Source: Streblospio benedicti (Eukaryota; Annelida; Polychaeta; Spionida; Spionidae). From it: a stretch of 64,000 bases of DNA. Positions 35,441 to 47,225 of the stretch are shown one piece after another (positions within the stretch are counted from its first letter, which is position 1; every line of letters starts with the position of its first letter). The stretch lies in NCBI GenBank assembly GCA_019095985.1, contig CM032669.1, positions 8,415,391 through 8,479,390 of the forward strand, in the 5' to 3' direction. The notes under the pieces were generated by a model. The model saw nothing but the letters and a program-made list of their open reading frames with translations. It was not told the origin of the DNA and made no database searches. The translations under genes were made by a program, and so were the position numbers.

Positions 35441-36892
35441 CAAGTGCGTTCTCTGTCATTAGCGTAATTGCACCACTGAAACACTCGCACCTGCTGCTCT
35501 ATATTCTGCAAACATGTTGTATAACAGAGAAAATTCTGCTAGAATACCCAAGAGGGAAAGTTTGATGGACGTCCCATTCTGAGAGTCTCCGATAAGTTAC
35601 TGGGGGAGACATGATTCCAGGAATTTTTTGAAAAATACAATGAAAGTGGTGCATTCTGGTGCATTCTGGTGACACTTTTATTAGTCTCGTGAAATCTCAA
35701 CAAATTATTTTTACCAGGTTCCAGAACCTGTGTAACCTGGTCTGGATCCGTCCCTGGTCAAAGTGATAAAACGTCATTCTATGTGCATGTCAGATTCCTC
35801 GATATACTTAGTACTTAGACCCACTATCTCTGATGTCATGTATTTTTTATTTTGTGAGTGAAGATTCGTAACTCTATATAGACACACAGATTGATTTGTG
35901 TGTGTTGCCTGGTGTGATGACTGGTTCTAGATCAATACACGTGCACCCATGAAGGTAGTTTTAATAAAAGAAATATTGTACATGTGTAACCGACACCACA
36001 GCTGGCAGTCAATATTGCCAATACTTCATTTGTGTCTGTTGATCATTGGCTCCTCTGTTTGCCAGTAGCCTCCAATTAACGATACCATCACCAAATAAAC
36101 TAAACACTGTCTCAACCCTCCATAAAAAGAAACAAAACTGCTTGAAGAAAGCAGGTGTCTACTGAAGGCTGCACTGTAGGCTCCATTAGGTGAATCTATG
36201 GCACTGATTTACGTTTCAGGAATACTCTGATATCGTCTGTTCATACAATGTCACCTGAGTCAGGGAGTATACAGCTTGCCATTGGTGACAAATCAAAATG
36301 CCATTTGAGCAAGGACCCGAGAGTCTTCACTCACTTTAACTCCTGCATGTTGCTGATATCTCTACACAGATCGTATTTCTCTCTAGCTTTGAAGGAGACG
36401 TGCTCAGTAGATGTAATGTTTTACGTTTCTCTGCTTTGTGTATTGGTGTAAAGAAGATAGATTCTAACATAAAATGTCATCTTTTTCACACCTTTAACGC
36501 GCGTGTTAGACTATTGATAGGAGACTATTTTCAGTAAATTTCCAAAGAGGTAGTTTTATGCACTAGGAATTCAATTTCCTAGTATTTGTATGTTACTTCT
36601 TTCTCCTGCAGAAAACTCCATTAGCTTTTGGACAATTGACGTACCGGCAGGGCTTCTTGATCAAAGCCTATGCTTTCTGGTAAACACACGAGTCAACAGA
36701 CAGAATAAAACCTAATCACATGGAGGGTAATGATAACTCATGGCTGTAGTGTAGGGTCTGTGCGATACTTATCGTTATGTAATGAACCAATAACTGGAGT
36801 TTAGTACCATTGGCTATGCAGAGAGAGAGTAACATAACAAGGTGCACAAAACATGTCGCGTGCAATTGCAACTCTTGGGGCTTTCGTGAAGG

Positions 36893-36985
36893 TTGAACTG
36901 TGAAATATGAACTGTGAAGTGTGAACTATGAAGTGTGAAGTGTGAACTATGAAGTGTGAATTGTAAACTACGAACTGTGAGGTGT
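36893..36985. repeat. Minisatellite of TGTGAACTATGAAG-type units
   Basis: Reverse complement of the array at 26541-26640, with a different number of units. Confidence 0.7.
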
Positions 36986-38059
36986 CTCTTCGGGCTGTTG
37001 TTCACAGATAATTCATTGTCAAATCAGTAAGAACGATATGTGAAGTCCCTACGGGGATTCCATGGTTATTGCTCATGGCATAATGAAGGGTTATGAGTTT
37101 TTAACGCTGCGCATCAGTTGTCCAGATATATGCATATAAATATGCTTAAGAACCATGCTTTTCTAAAGTACAACGAATATCTTTAATGCGCTTAAAGTTT
37201 CATCATTTTTGTACTTCTATTTTTTGCCGGTGGCTCATTTACCGGGAATGGTTCGGGTGATTCACAACTAAAAACAATGGGTTGCGAAAAGTAATTCTTT
37301 ATGGTCAGCGACGTGTGGTCTGAACAGGCGACATTGTCATCTTTGATATCAATCCATATATAGTTCAAGTGACATTTATGCACACCATGCAATCTTTATG
37401 TGCACATGGAATCATGTAGCCATAAAAAACGTGGCTTGCATATACAATAGACTGTAGTGATTGCCGACAATGTCATGTCTTGTTGTGCATGGAATGATTC
37501 AATGTCAGTGTACAAAAGAAAATGCTGCCAGTATTCACTACATCGATCATTGTGCTGATACATTATCACGGTTATGAGTTCTGAGATACATTTTATTACG
37601 GTATGCGCATAGCTAAATGTAAATGTGCATATGAAATATGTGGGTGTATGTTTTGATGGTGTATATTTACTTTACTTCTGTGAAAAACCTTGTCAAAATA
37701 GATATTTAAATGTACACATTTTAACATGTCTATTTAACGCATATGGATCCAAGAAGTCAGCCAATATGTATCCCACTTTTACATAATCACGACATACGTA
37801 ATAGACTTGAAGCAAATGATTAAATATGGCATCATGGCTACACAGACCACTTAAATGTGCAAAAAATTTAAAATATTATGACTGTTCGTGTACATGGAAT
37901 GATGGTTGTGTTCTGGCCTGTCTTGTTGAGCTCTCCTCTGGGAGGTGGTGTTTTGTCTCAGGTTGTACTCTTCTCTATATGTCAAACATGTGCGGATATT
38001 TGTGAAGGAATATTCAACCTACTTATTAGTGGATTGGAATATGGCATGATCTAAATTGC

Positions 38060-38900
38060 TTGAAGTACTTTCCCCACCTTTAATAGAACATGAAGAGTTA
38101 TTTTGTTAAAGAAGCGTGTCCAAACACGTTCATAGAATAATGTCTATGCTGGGACTCTAGAGTGCATAGTGTCTGCCGAAGCCGGGGTGCGAACTTACGA
38201 CGTCTAGAGTACATTGTGAACAAAAAACGAGTTTGGTAAAGAAAGACTTCTGATTTTGATTTTAGGTTACTCTAACACAATTATATTTATATACAGTATA
38301 CTAAATAAATCAAAGACTTTTGTCTATACTGGCTTTTTATTAATATTTTATGGGATTTTGTAGATAGGAAATCATCGTAGTGTTTTCCTGTGTGATGTAG
38401 ATATATAAATCAAACTGTCTAATTAATACCTTACAATGAAATCTTACTTATAATCCAATGCCTTTATAATTGAAGGCCCATAAATTCTTCAGACCTCATA
38501 CAAAATGAGGTTGTAAAATAATAATGAAACGATAAATTAAGACTATATTAACATAAAGTAACATTAATCCATCATCAATGTATTAGCAAAAGCACCTTAA
38601 TCAGTACAATAAGATTCCGATTTTGAGTTAAGGCAACATATTTTTATTATATACAATATACTAAATAAATCAAAGACCTTTGACCATACTAGCCTTTTAT
38701 TAGTATGTTATACGATTTTGTAGATAGGGAATCATCTTATTGTTCTTCTATTTGATGTAAGATATATTAATCTAACCCTAAAGTGTATTTTACACATTTT
38801 GTTGGAATCATGACACCTGATGGTCGCCTGGATGTGCACCTGACGGTCTTAAAGTTTATTCACAACCTCATACAAAATGAGGTTTAAATTATTCAAAGTT
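38060..38900 (+). repeat. Modular hairpin repeat, copy 3 (right arm)
   Basis: Hairpins AACCTCAT / ATGAGGTT (or one mismatch) at 38492-38512 and 38864-38884. It carries the conserved segments TGTCCAAACACGTTC, TACGACGTCTAGAGTAC and ACTAAATAAATCAAAGAC. It lies 5' of exon copy 2. An inverted copy (39690-40985) lies 3' of it, so the exon sits between two facing copies. Confidence 0.8.
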
Positions 38901-39199
38901 TCTATAATCTAACATTAAACACAGTCACACCGCATTTACAAAAACCACAATAATCACATCTGCATCCAAACAAAAAGTCCTATTTATAACATCCATCACA
39001 TTTCCATATCAGACAAACTAGCACTGCTATACTTAGAGACACCTTTCACTGCACGCTCTACAGGGAGTACCAGAGAAACCAAGCAAGTATGCTACTGCAA
39101 ATGTTGTGTAAATCATAAAAAGTAGGCTGAACCCCCTGCAAGACTTTGACACTTGTCAATACAACGCACATCATTCACACGTATCTTTTTGATTTGCAG

Positions 39200-39354
39200 G
39201 TGACAAACAGAAGCATGAGCAAGTCCCAGACCAAGGGGTCGGCGGTCAAATCTGGCGGGGCGAATGTGGCTCGTCAGGACAGCCACACACTCACACTGCG
39301 GGAGCGCGACGACGAGGCTTTCACCGACTGGCCCAAGGAGTATGGCAACGCGGG
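39200..39354 (+). CDS. Small 5' coding exon, copy 2 (right arm)
   Basis: Acceptor TTTGATTTGCAG ends at 39199, ATG is at 39215 and donor GTAAGT is at 39355. The coding part is 46 codons plus 2 bases: MSKSQTKGSAVKSGG, ANVARQDSHTLTLRERD, DEAFTDWPKEYGNAG. Compared with copy 1 the first 32 residues are the same and the differences cluster in the last 15, all without disturbing the frame. The exon is flanked within about 300-500 bases by facing copies of the hairpin repeat (38060-38900 and 39690-40985). It is either the first coding exon of a duplicated gene whose later exons are outside the window, or an exon carried by a mobile element. Function unknown. Confidence 0.55.
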
Positions 39355-39689
39355 GTAAGTCGCAAGTGACGGGGTTCGCAGCAGGCGAGGTGTTTAGGGT
39401 GAAACTGGAGGTGTGATTGAGCTTTTAACAAATCCAAACTAGAGAATGTGTGAGGAAATGCAAAGAATTCACGGAGAAGTCAGTTGATTTTTCAAAGGGG
39501 GCTATGCTGCTTTGATGTGTGGGAACGTCACTGTAGAGCCTCGCCATTAAGACCACCAGAGGGACAGGCCTCAAGTGGCATAGAAGTGGAGAGGTTTAAA
39601 CGCGTTATTGAAAAGAGCTTGAGGTGGGGGGGTGGGCTTAAGCCCCCCCCCCCCTGGATCCATCGCTGGTTGTGCAGAAAGCTTAACAA

Positions 39690-40985
39690 CCGTCAGGAGC
39701 ACATTTGCAGTCAACACTTGTATTAATAGATTAGTTGAGTTTAATTAATATATCTTACATCACAAAACAAATTCAACCCTCATTTTGTATGAGGTTGTGA
39801 AAAAACTTTAAGACCGTCAGGTGCACATCGAGGCGACCATCAGGTGTCATGATTCCAACAAATGTTTACCATACTTGGACCCCTAGATTGTACTGATTAA
39901 GGTGCTTCTGCTCATATATTGATGATGGTTAAAACTTAAATGTTAATTTATGGATACTTTATTATTTTTCAACCTCATGTTGTATGAGGTTGTGAAGAAT
40001 TTATCATACTGCAAATTGCTGTAAAACTGTTATAATCATTATACCACAGGGTATACTTTTTGTGATATATTTTTATCCGTCTGGTATTTCTTCTTTTCCT
40101 TTGAAATAGTTGTCACCCTATATCTTGCTTTTATCAGGACAGAAGATTATTAGATTTGGTTGAATGTTAGGACGTACATAAAAATATTTGATTGGGATCT
40201 GCACGGGCCCCACACATGTTGACAACAAAAAATGCAGAGTGCACTGATGAAAAATTTAATTTAAGTCATTTAATGAAGTAGTTAGCTAATATCTTGCCAT
40301 TATCAAGAATGATTTTTTTGGATCTGGTTATACTTAAGGAACAATACAAAAGCAATTATTGGGGTCTGCTTGGACCCCAGAGAAGATGAGTACAGAGAAC
40401 ACAGGGTTGTTCGATACTTTGCCCTATTAAAATATGTTTATATTAAAAACTTAACTCTTTATTTGCTATTTTTATCTGGCACAGTCCTAATTATCATAAG
40501 AATTATTTGTATCACAGAAAGATCATGAATTTAAATGAAAATTACATGAAATGATTGGTGGTGCACATGAACCCCTATTGTACTGATTAAGGTGCTTTTG
40601 TTATTATATTGATGATGGTTAATTGTAAATTTATGATTTCATTGTTATTTTTCAACCTCATTTTGTATGAGGTTTTGAAGAATTTAGTAGGTAAGCACAC
40701 TTCATAGAAGGTGTTTTGAAATGTGACACTGTAACACTGTAATCACTCTTGAGAGTGTTAGATAGATATATCTTACATCACACAAAAACAATACGATGAT
40801 TCCCTAACTACAAAATCCCATAAAATACTAATAAAAGGCCAGTATGGTCGAAAGTCTTTGATTTATTTAGTATATTGTATATAATATAATTGTGTTAAAG
40901 TATCTTAAAAATCAAAGTCAGAATTCTTTCCCTACAAAACTCGGTTTTTGTCCACAACGTACTCTAGACGTCGTAAGTACGTCGT
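39690..40985 (-). repeat. Modular hairpin repeat, copy 4 (reversed)
   Basis: Hairpins at 39774-39796 (one extra C), 39971-39991 (loop GTTGT) and 40654-40674, with GGGGTCT / GGACCCC pairs near 40366. It ends at the outer side with CTCTAGACGTCGTAAGT, the mirror of the start of copy 3. Copies 3 and 4 therefore act like long inverted ends of a segment of about 2.9 kb. Confidence 0.8.
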
Positions 40986-42160
40986 GCGCCTGCCACTGTA
41001 GTGCCGATTTCCACACAGCGTGTCGCTGCTGTCGAGTATATCATGCAAGACGGTGACGACACCAAGCCCGAGGTTCGGAAGCCTCGTTGAAAGGCGTGTC
41101 CTGTGTAGAGGACAATCAACTTTCATGTGCCTTAAAAAGCTAGGAAAATTGGGTATGGTCACACCCAAAGTTGGCTTTCAATTATTCGACTCCTATGTTA
41201 AACACATTGTTAATTACGCATGTGAAATCTGGTCAACAGCAGAATATCCAACTCTAGAATCTGTACAGACAAAGTTTCTCAACATGCTTTTAGAGGTGAA
41301 ATCATCTACCTGTAACATGGCAATGTATGCAGAAACAGGACGATACCCACTACATCTTCAACATAGAATTAATTGTATTGAATATCGGTGTCGATTAACA
41401 AGGCTAACTGACGACAAAATAGTTAAACAAATGTACAATATGCTTAGAGAATTATCTGATTTAGGATTTAAAACCTGGTGTCATCAAGTATATAGTGTTG
41501 TTAGTGGTCATGGCTTCGGCCACTTTTATGATGAAAATGTTTGTATAACAAAGGAACTTGAGGCTGTGATTGTAAACCAAATACAATCGAATCTGTTCAA
41601 ACAGTTCGAAGGGGATTGTATGGTAAGTTTGTTCAACTATCCTGTTCTTAGGACCTATGTAAAATTCAAACAAGAATTTGGATCAGAACAATACTTACTA
41701 CTTATTAAAGACTACAAACTTAGAACATGTTTGTCAGATAAGGTTAAGTTCACATGACCTCCACATTGAAAAGGGTAGGCACGTAAAACCAAAATTAAAT
41801 GAAAACCCATGTATTTTGTCAACTAAAAAAAAAGCATAAAAATGAATTTCATTTTGTTATAGAATGTTCCATTTATAAATCCAGAAAGAGACATTTTTAT
41901 ACAATGCTTTTAAAGACTATAGAAGGCAAACCCATAATTTTGATAACACAATTATTTTTAATATACTTTTTATGTCAAAAAAATGAATATACATTATTTA
42001 TGTTGCAAAGTTTTTAAACAAATGTTTTAAAAAAAGTTAGCTTGATGTCTTTACTCTATAACATTGGGTTTATTTTGTCTACTGTTTTTTACTATGCTCA
42101 CATCATCAGCCTATTGATCGTATGCTTACTCATTGTATCCCTTTGGTTTTTTAAAAAATT
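40986..42160 (+). mobile_element. LINE 3' part, copy A (C-terminal reverse transcriptase region)
   Basis: The frame from about 41080 to 41757 reads FQLFDSYVKHIVNYACEIWS, LESVQTKFLNMLL and YAETGRYPLHLQHRINC. These are the LFDSxVxPIxxYxCEIW and FLKxxLGV stretches found after the RT domain of many LINE proteins. The catalytic RT motifs are absent, so it is 5'-truncated. Relative to copy B (47230-48470) the last 250 bases carry several single-base length differences that close the frame at 41757. It is a plain non-LTR retrotransposon; the clade is uncertain, CR1/L2-like at best. Confidence 0.7.
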
Positions 42161-42426
42161 TTTTTAAAAACCTGACCTGGTTTTTAAATTTGAAAAATGA
42201 AAAAAGGGTTTCTGCGAATTTCCCAAAAAATTTTAATTTGCCCCATTTCTAAAACAGTTTTTAAAGGGGAAAACTGAAATTCCCAAAATTTTGAAAAAAA
42301 TTTAAATTTGGTGTTCTGGGGAACGGGTTGAATTTTTTGAAATTTCAAAAAATTTTTTCATTCGGGGAACCCCCAGTTGGACTCAAAAAATTTTTTTCTG
42401 GAACCTGTTAACCTTTGTCCTTTAAA
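42161..42426. other. Corrupted-looking junction sequence
   Basis: Dense homopolymers of A, T, C and G with echoes of real sequence (for example GGAACCTGTTAACCTTTGTCC resembles the right-arm text near 35715-35760). It sits exactly between the end of the first copy and the start of the second copy of a 6-kb duplicate. I read it as a poor consensus at a contig end rather than biology. Confidence 0.6.
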
Positions 42427-43192
42427 AAAAAAGAAACAAAACTGCTTGAAGAAAGCAGGTGTCTACTGAAGGCTGCACTGTAGGCTCCATTAGGTGAATA
42501 TATGGCACTGATTTGCGTTCCAGGAATAATCTGATATCGTCTGTTCATACAATGTCACCTGAGTCAGGAGTATACAGCTTGCCATTGGTGACAAATCAAA
42601 ATGCCATTTGAGCAAGGACCCGAGAGTCTTCCTCACTTTAACTCCTGCATGTTGCTGATATCTCTACACAGATCGTAGCTTTCTCTCTCTTTGAAGGAGA
42701 CGTGCTCAGTAGATGTAATGTTTACGTTTCTCTGCTTTGTGTATTGGTGTAAAGAAGATAGATTCTAACATAAAATGTCATCTTTTTCACACCTTTCACG
42801 CGCGTGTTAGACTATTGATAGGGAGAGACTATTTTCAGTAAATTTCCAAAGAGGTAGTTTTTTATGCACTAGGAATTCAATTTTCCTAGTATTTGTATGT
42901 TACTTTCTTTCTCCTGCAGAAACTCCATTAGCTTTTGGACAATTGACGTACTGGCAGCTTCTTGATCAAAAGCCTATGCTTTCTGGTAAAACACACGAGT
43001 CAACAGACAGAATAAAACCTAATCACATGGAGAGTAATGAACTCATGGCTGTGTAGTCTGTGCGGATACTTATCGTTGCGTAATGAACCAATAACTGGAG
43101 TTTAGTACCATTGGATATGAGAGAGGAGAGATATATATATAACAATGTGCACAAAACATGTCGCGTGCAATTGCAACTCTTGGGGCTTTCGA

Positions 43193-43290
43193 AAGGTTGA
43201 ACTGTGAAATATGAACTGTGAAGTGTGAACTATGAAGTGTGAAAGTGTGAACTATGAAGTGTGACCTGTAAACTATGAACTGTGAGGTGT
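43193..43290. repeat. Minisatellite, third copy
   Basis: Duplicate of the array at 36893-36985 with small unit-length differences. Confidence 0.65.
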
Positions 43291-44359
43291 CCCTTCGGGC
43301 TGTTGTTCACAGATAATCCATTGTCAAATCAGTAAGAGTGATATGTGAAGTCTCCTGGGGCTTCATGGTTATGCCTCTGGCATAATGAGCGGGTTATGAG
43401 TTTTAACACTGCACATCCGATGTCCAGATATATGCATATAAATAAGCTTAAGAACCATGTTTTTCTAAAGTACTACGAATATGTTTCGATACGCTTAAAG
43501 TTTCATAATTTTTGTACTTCGGAGATGGTTCGGGTGATTCGCAACTAAAAACAATGGGTTGGGGAAAAGCTTTATGGTCAGCGACGTGTGGTCTGAACAG
43601 GCGACATAGTCATCTTTGATAATAATCCATATATAGTTCAAGTGACATTTATGCACACCATGCAATCTTTTTATGTGCACATGGAATCATGTAGCCATAA
43701 AAAACGTGGCTTGCATATACAATAGACTGTAGTGATTGCCAACAATGTCATGTGTCTTGTTGTGCATGGAATGATTCAATGTCAGTGTACAAAAGAAAAT
43801 GCTGCCAGTATTCACTACATCGATCATTGTGCTGATACATTATCACGGTTATGAGTTCTGAGATACATTTTATTACGGTATGCGCATAGCTAAATGTAAA
43901 TGTGTATATGAAATAATAATGGGTGTATGTTTTTGATGATGTATATTTACTTTACTTCTGTGAAAAACCTTGTCAAACTAGATATTTAAATGTACACATT
44001 TTAACATGTCTATTTAACGCATATGGATCAAGAAGTCAACCAATATGTATCCCACTTTTTACATAATCGACAGACGTAATGGACTTGAAGCAAATGATTA
44101 AATGTGGCATCATGGCTACACACAGACCACTTAAATGTGTACAAAATTTAAAATATTATGACTGTTCGTGTACATGGAATGATGGTTGTGTTCTAGCCTG
44201 TCTTGTTGAGGCTCTCCTCTGGGAGGTGGTGTTTGTCTCAGGTTGTACACTTCTCTATATGTCAAACATGTGCGGATATTTTGTGAAGGAAATATTCAAC
44301 CTACTTATTAGTGGATTGGAATATGGCATGATCTAAATTGCTTGAAGTACTTTCCCCCA

Positions 44360-45180
44360 CCTTTAATAGAACATGGAGAGTTATTTTGTTAAAGAAGCGT
44401 GTCCAAACACGTTCATAGAATAATGTCTATGCTGGGACTCTTGAGTGCATAGTGTCTGCCAGGAAGCCAGGGGTGCGAACTTACGACGTCTAGAGTACAT
44501 TGTGAACAAAAACGCGTTTGGTAAAGAAAGACTTCTGATTTTGATTTTAGGTTACTCTAACACAATTATATTTATATACAGTATACTAAATAAATCAAAG
44601 ACTTTTGTCTATACTGGCTTTTTATTAATATTTTATGAGATTTTGTAGATGAGGAAATCATCGTAGTGTTTTTCCTGCGTGATGTAGATATATAAATCGA
44701 ACTGTCTAAATAATACTTTACAATGAAATCTTACTTATAATCCAATGCCTTTATAATTGAAGGCCCATAAATTCTTCAGACCTCATACAAAATGAGGTTG
44801 TAAAATAATAATGAAACGATAAATTAAGACTATATTAACATAAAGTAACATTAATCCATCATCAATGTATTAGCAAAAGCACCTTAATCAGTACAATAAG
44901 ATTCCGATTTTGAGTTAAGGCAACATATTTTTATTATATACAATATACTAAATAAATCAAAGACCTTGACCATACTGGCTTTTTATTAGTATTTTATACG
45001 ATTTTTGTAGATAGGGAATCATCTTATTGTTCTTCTATTTGGATGTAAGATATATTAATCTAACCCTAAAGTGTTTTTACACATTTTGTTGGAATCATTA
45101 CACCCGATGGTCGCCTGGATGTGCACCTGACGGTCTTAAAAGTTTATTCACAACCTCATACAAAATGAGGTTTAAATTAT
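44360..45180 (+). repeat. Modular hairpin repeat, copy 5
   Basis: Duplicate of 38060-38900, with hairpins at 44779-44799 and 45152-45172. Confidence 0.75.
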
Positions 45181-45479
45181 TCAAAGTTTCTATAATCTAA
45201 CATTAAACACAGTCACACAGCATGTACAATAACCACAATAATCACATCTGCATCCAAACAAAAAAAGTCCTATTTATAACATCCACATTTCCATCAGACA
45301 ATCTAGCATTATACTTAGAGACACCTTTCACTGTACGCTCTACAGGGAGTACCAGAGAAACCAAGCAAGTGTGCTACTGCAAATGTTGTGTAAATCATAA
45401 AAGTAGGCTGAACCACCTGCAAGACTTTGACACTTGTCAATACAACGCACATCATTCACACGTATCTTTTGATTTGCAG

Positions 45480-45638
45480 GTGACAAACAGAAGCATGAGC
45501 AAGTCCCAGACCAAGGGGTCGGCGGTCAAATCTGGCAGGGGCGAATGTGGCTCGTCAGGACAGCCACACACTCACACTCTGCAGGAGCGCGACGATGAGG
45601 CTTTCACCGACTGGCCCAAGGGTACGGCAACACGCGGG
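45480..45638 (+). pseudogene. Small 5' coding exon, copy 3 (frame disturbed)
   Basis: Same acceptor (TTTGATTTGCAG), ATG at 45495 and donor GTAAGT at 45639. An extra G near 45537 (GGCAGGGGC) shifts the frame after VKSG, and there are further small length changes near 45579 and 45620. All are single-base or short homopolymer differences from copy 2. They may be base-calling errors in a duplicated contig end rather than true decay. Confidence 0.55.
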
Positions 45639-45959
45639 GTAAGTCGCAAGTGGCGGGGTTCGCAGCAGGCGAGGTGTTGAGGGTGAAACTGGAGGTGTGA
45701 TTGAGCTTTTTAACAAATCCAAACTAGGGAATGTATGAGGAAATGCAAAGAATTCACGGAGAAGTCAATTGATTTTCAAAGGGGGCTATGCTGCTTTTTT
45801 GATGTGTGGGGACGTTACTGTAGAGCCTCGCCATTAAGACCACCAGAGGGACAGGCCTCAAGTGGCATAGAAGCGGGAGAGGTTTAAACGCGTTATTGAA
45901 AAGAGCTTGAGGTTGGGGGGTTAAAGCCCCTGGATCCATCGCTGGGTTGTGCAGAAAGC

Positions 45960-47225
45960 TTAACAACCGTCAGGAGCACATTTGCAGTCAACACTTGTAT
46001 TAATAGATTAGTTGAGTTTAATTAATATATCTTACATCACAAAACAAATTCAACCCTCATTTTGTATGAGGTTGTGAAAAAACTTTAAGACCGTCAGGTG
46101 CACATCGAGGCGACCATCAGGTGTCATGATTCCAACAAATGTTTACCATACTTGGACCCCTAGATTGTACTGATTAAGGTGCTTCTGCTCATATATTGAT
46201 GATGGTTAAAACTTAAATGTTAATTTATGGATACTTTATTATTTTTCAACCTCATGTTGTATGAGGTTGTGAAGAATTTATCATACTGCAAATTGACGTA
46301 AAACTGTTATAATCATTATATCACAGGGGTATACTTTTTGTGATATATTTTTATCCGCCTGGTATTTGTTCTTTTCCTTTTAAATAGTTGTCACCCTATA
46401 TCTTGCCTTTATCAGGACTGAAGATTATTAGATCTGGTTAAATATTAGGACGTACATAAAAAATAATTGATTGGGGTCCGCACGGGCCCCACACATACTG
46501 ACAACAAAAAATGCAGAGTGCACTGATGAAAACTTTTGATTTAAGTCATTTAATGAAGTAGTCAGCTAATATCTTGCCAGTAGCAAGAATGAATTTTTTT
46601 TCATCTGGTTATACATAAGGAACAATACCAAAACAATTATTGGGGTCTGCATGGACCCCAGACAAGATGAGTACCGAAAACACAGAGTTGTTCGATACTT
46701 TGCCCTATTAAAATATGTATATATTAAAAACTTAACTCTTTATTTGTTATTTTTATCTGGCACAGTCCTAATTATCATAAGAATATATTTGTATCACAGA
46801 AAGATCATGAATTTAAACGATAATTACATGAAATGATTGGGTTCTACATGGACCCCTATTGTACTGATTAAGGTGCTTTTGCCAACATACTGATGATGGT
46901 TAATTGTAAATTTATAATTTCATTGTTATTTTTCAACCTCATTTTGTATGAGGTCGTGAAGAATTTGCTAGGTATGCACACAATAGGTGCATCTGGTGAA
47001 ATCAGGTAATCACTGTTGAGAGTGTTAGGTTGATATATCTTACATCACACAAAAACAATACGATGATTCCCTAACTACAAAATCCCATAAAATACTAATA
47101 AAAAGCCAGTATGGTCGAAAGTCTTTGATTTATTTAGTATATTGTATATAATATAATTATGTTAAAGTATCTTTAAAATCAAAGTCAGAATTCTTTCCCT
47201 ACAAAACTCGGTTTTTGTCCACAAC
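45960..47225 (-). repeat. Modular hairpin repeat, copy 6 (reversed)
   Basis: Duplicate of 39690-40985, with hairpins at 46052-46073, 46248-46268 and 46935-46955 and GGGGTCC / GGGCCCC pairs near 46477 and 46640. Confidence 0.75.

Larger units (their letters stand above)
30805..39590. repeat. Right arm of the giant inverted duplication, proximal part
   Basis: Reverse complement of 23995-30011, interrupted by four blocks missing from the left arm: 31444-31652, about 32155-32555, about 33233-34460 and about 34596-35440. Homology to the left arm stops near 39590 inside a MITE and resumes at 48680. Confidence 0.85.
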
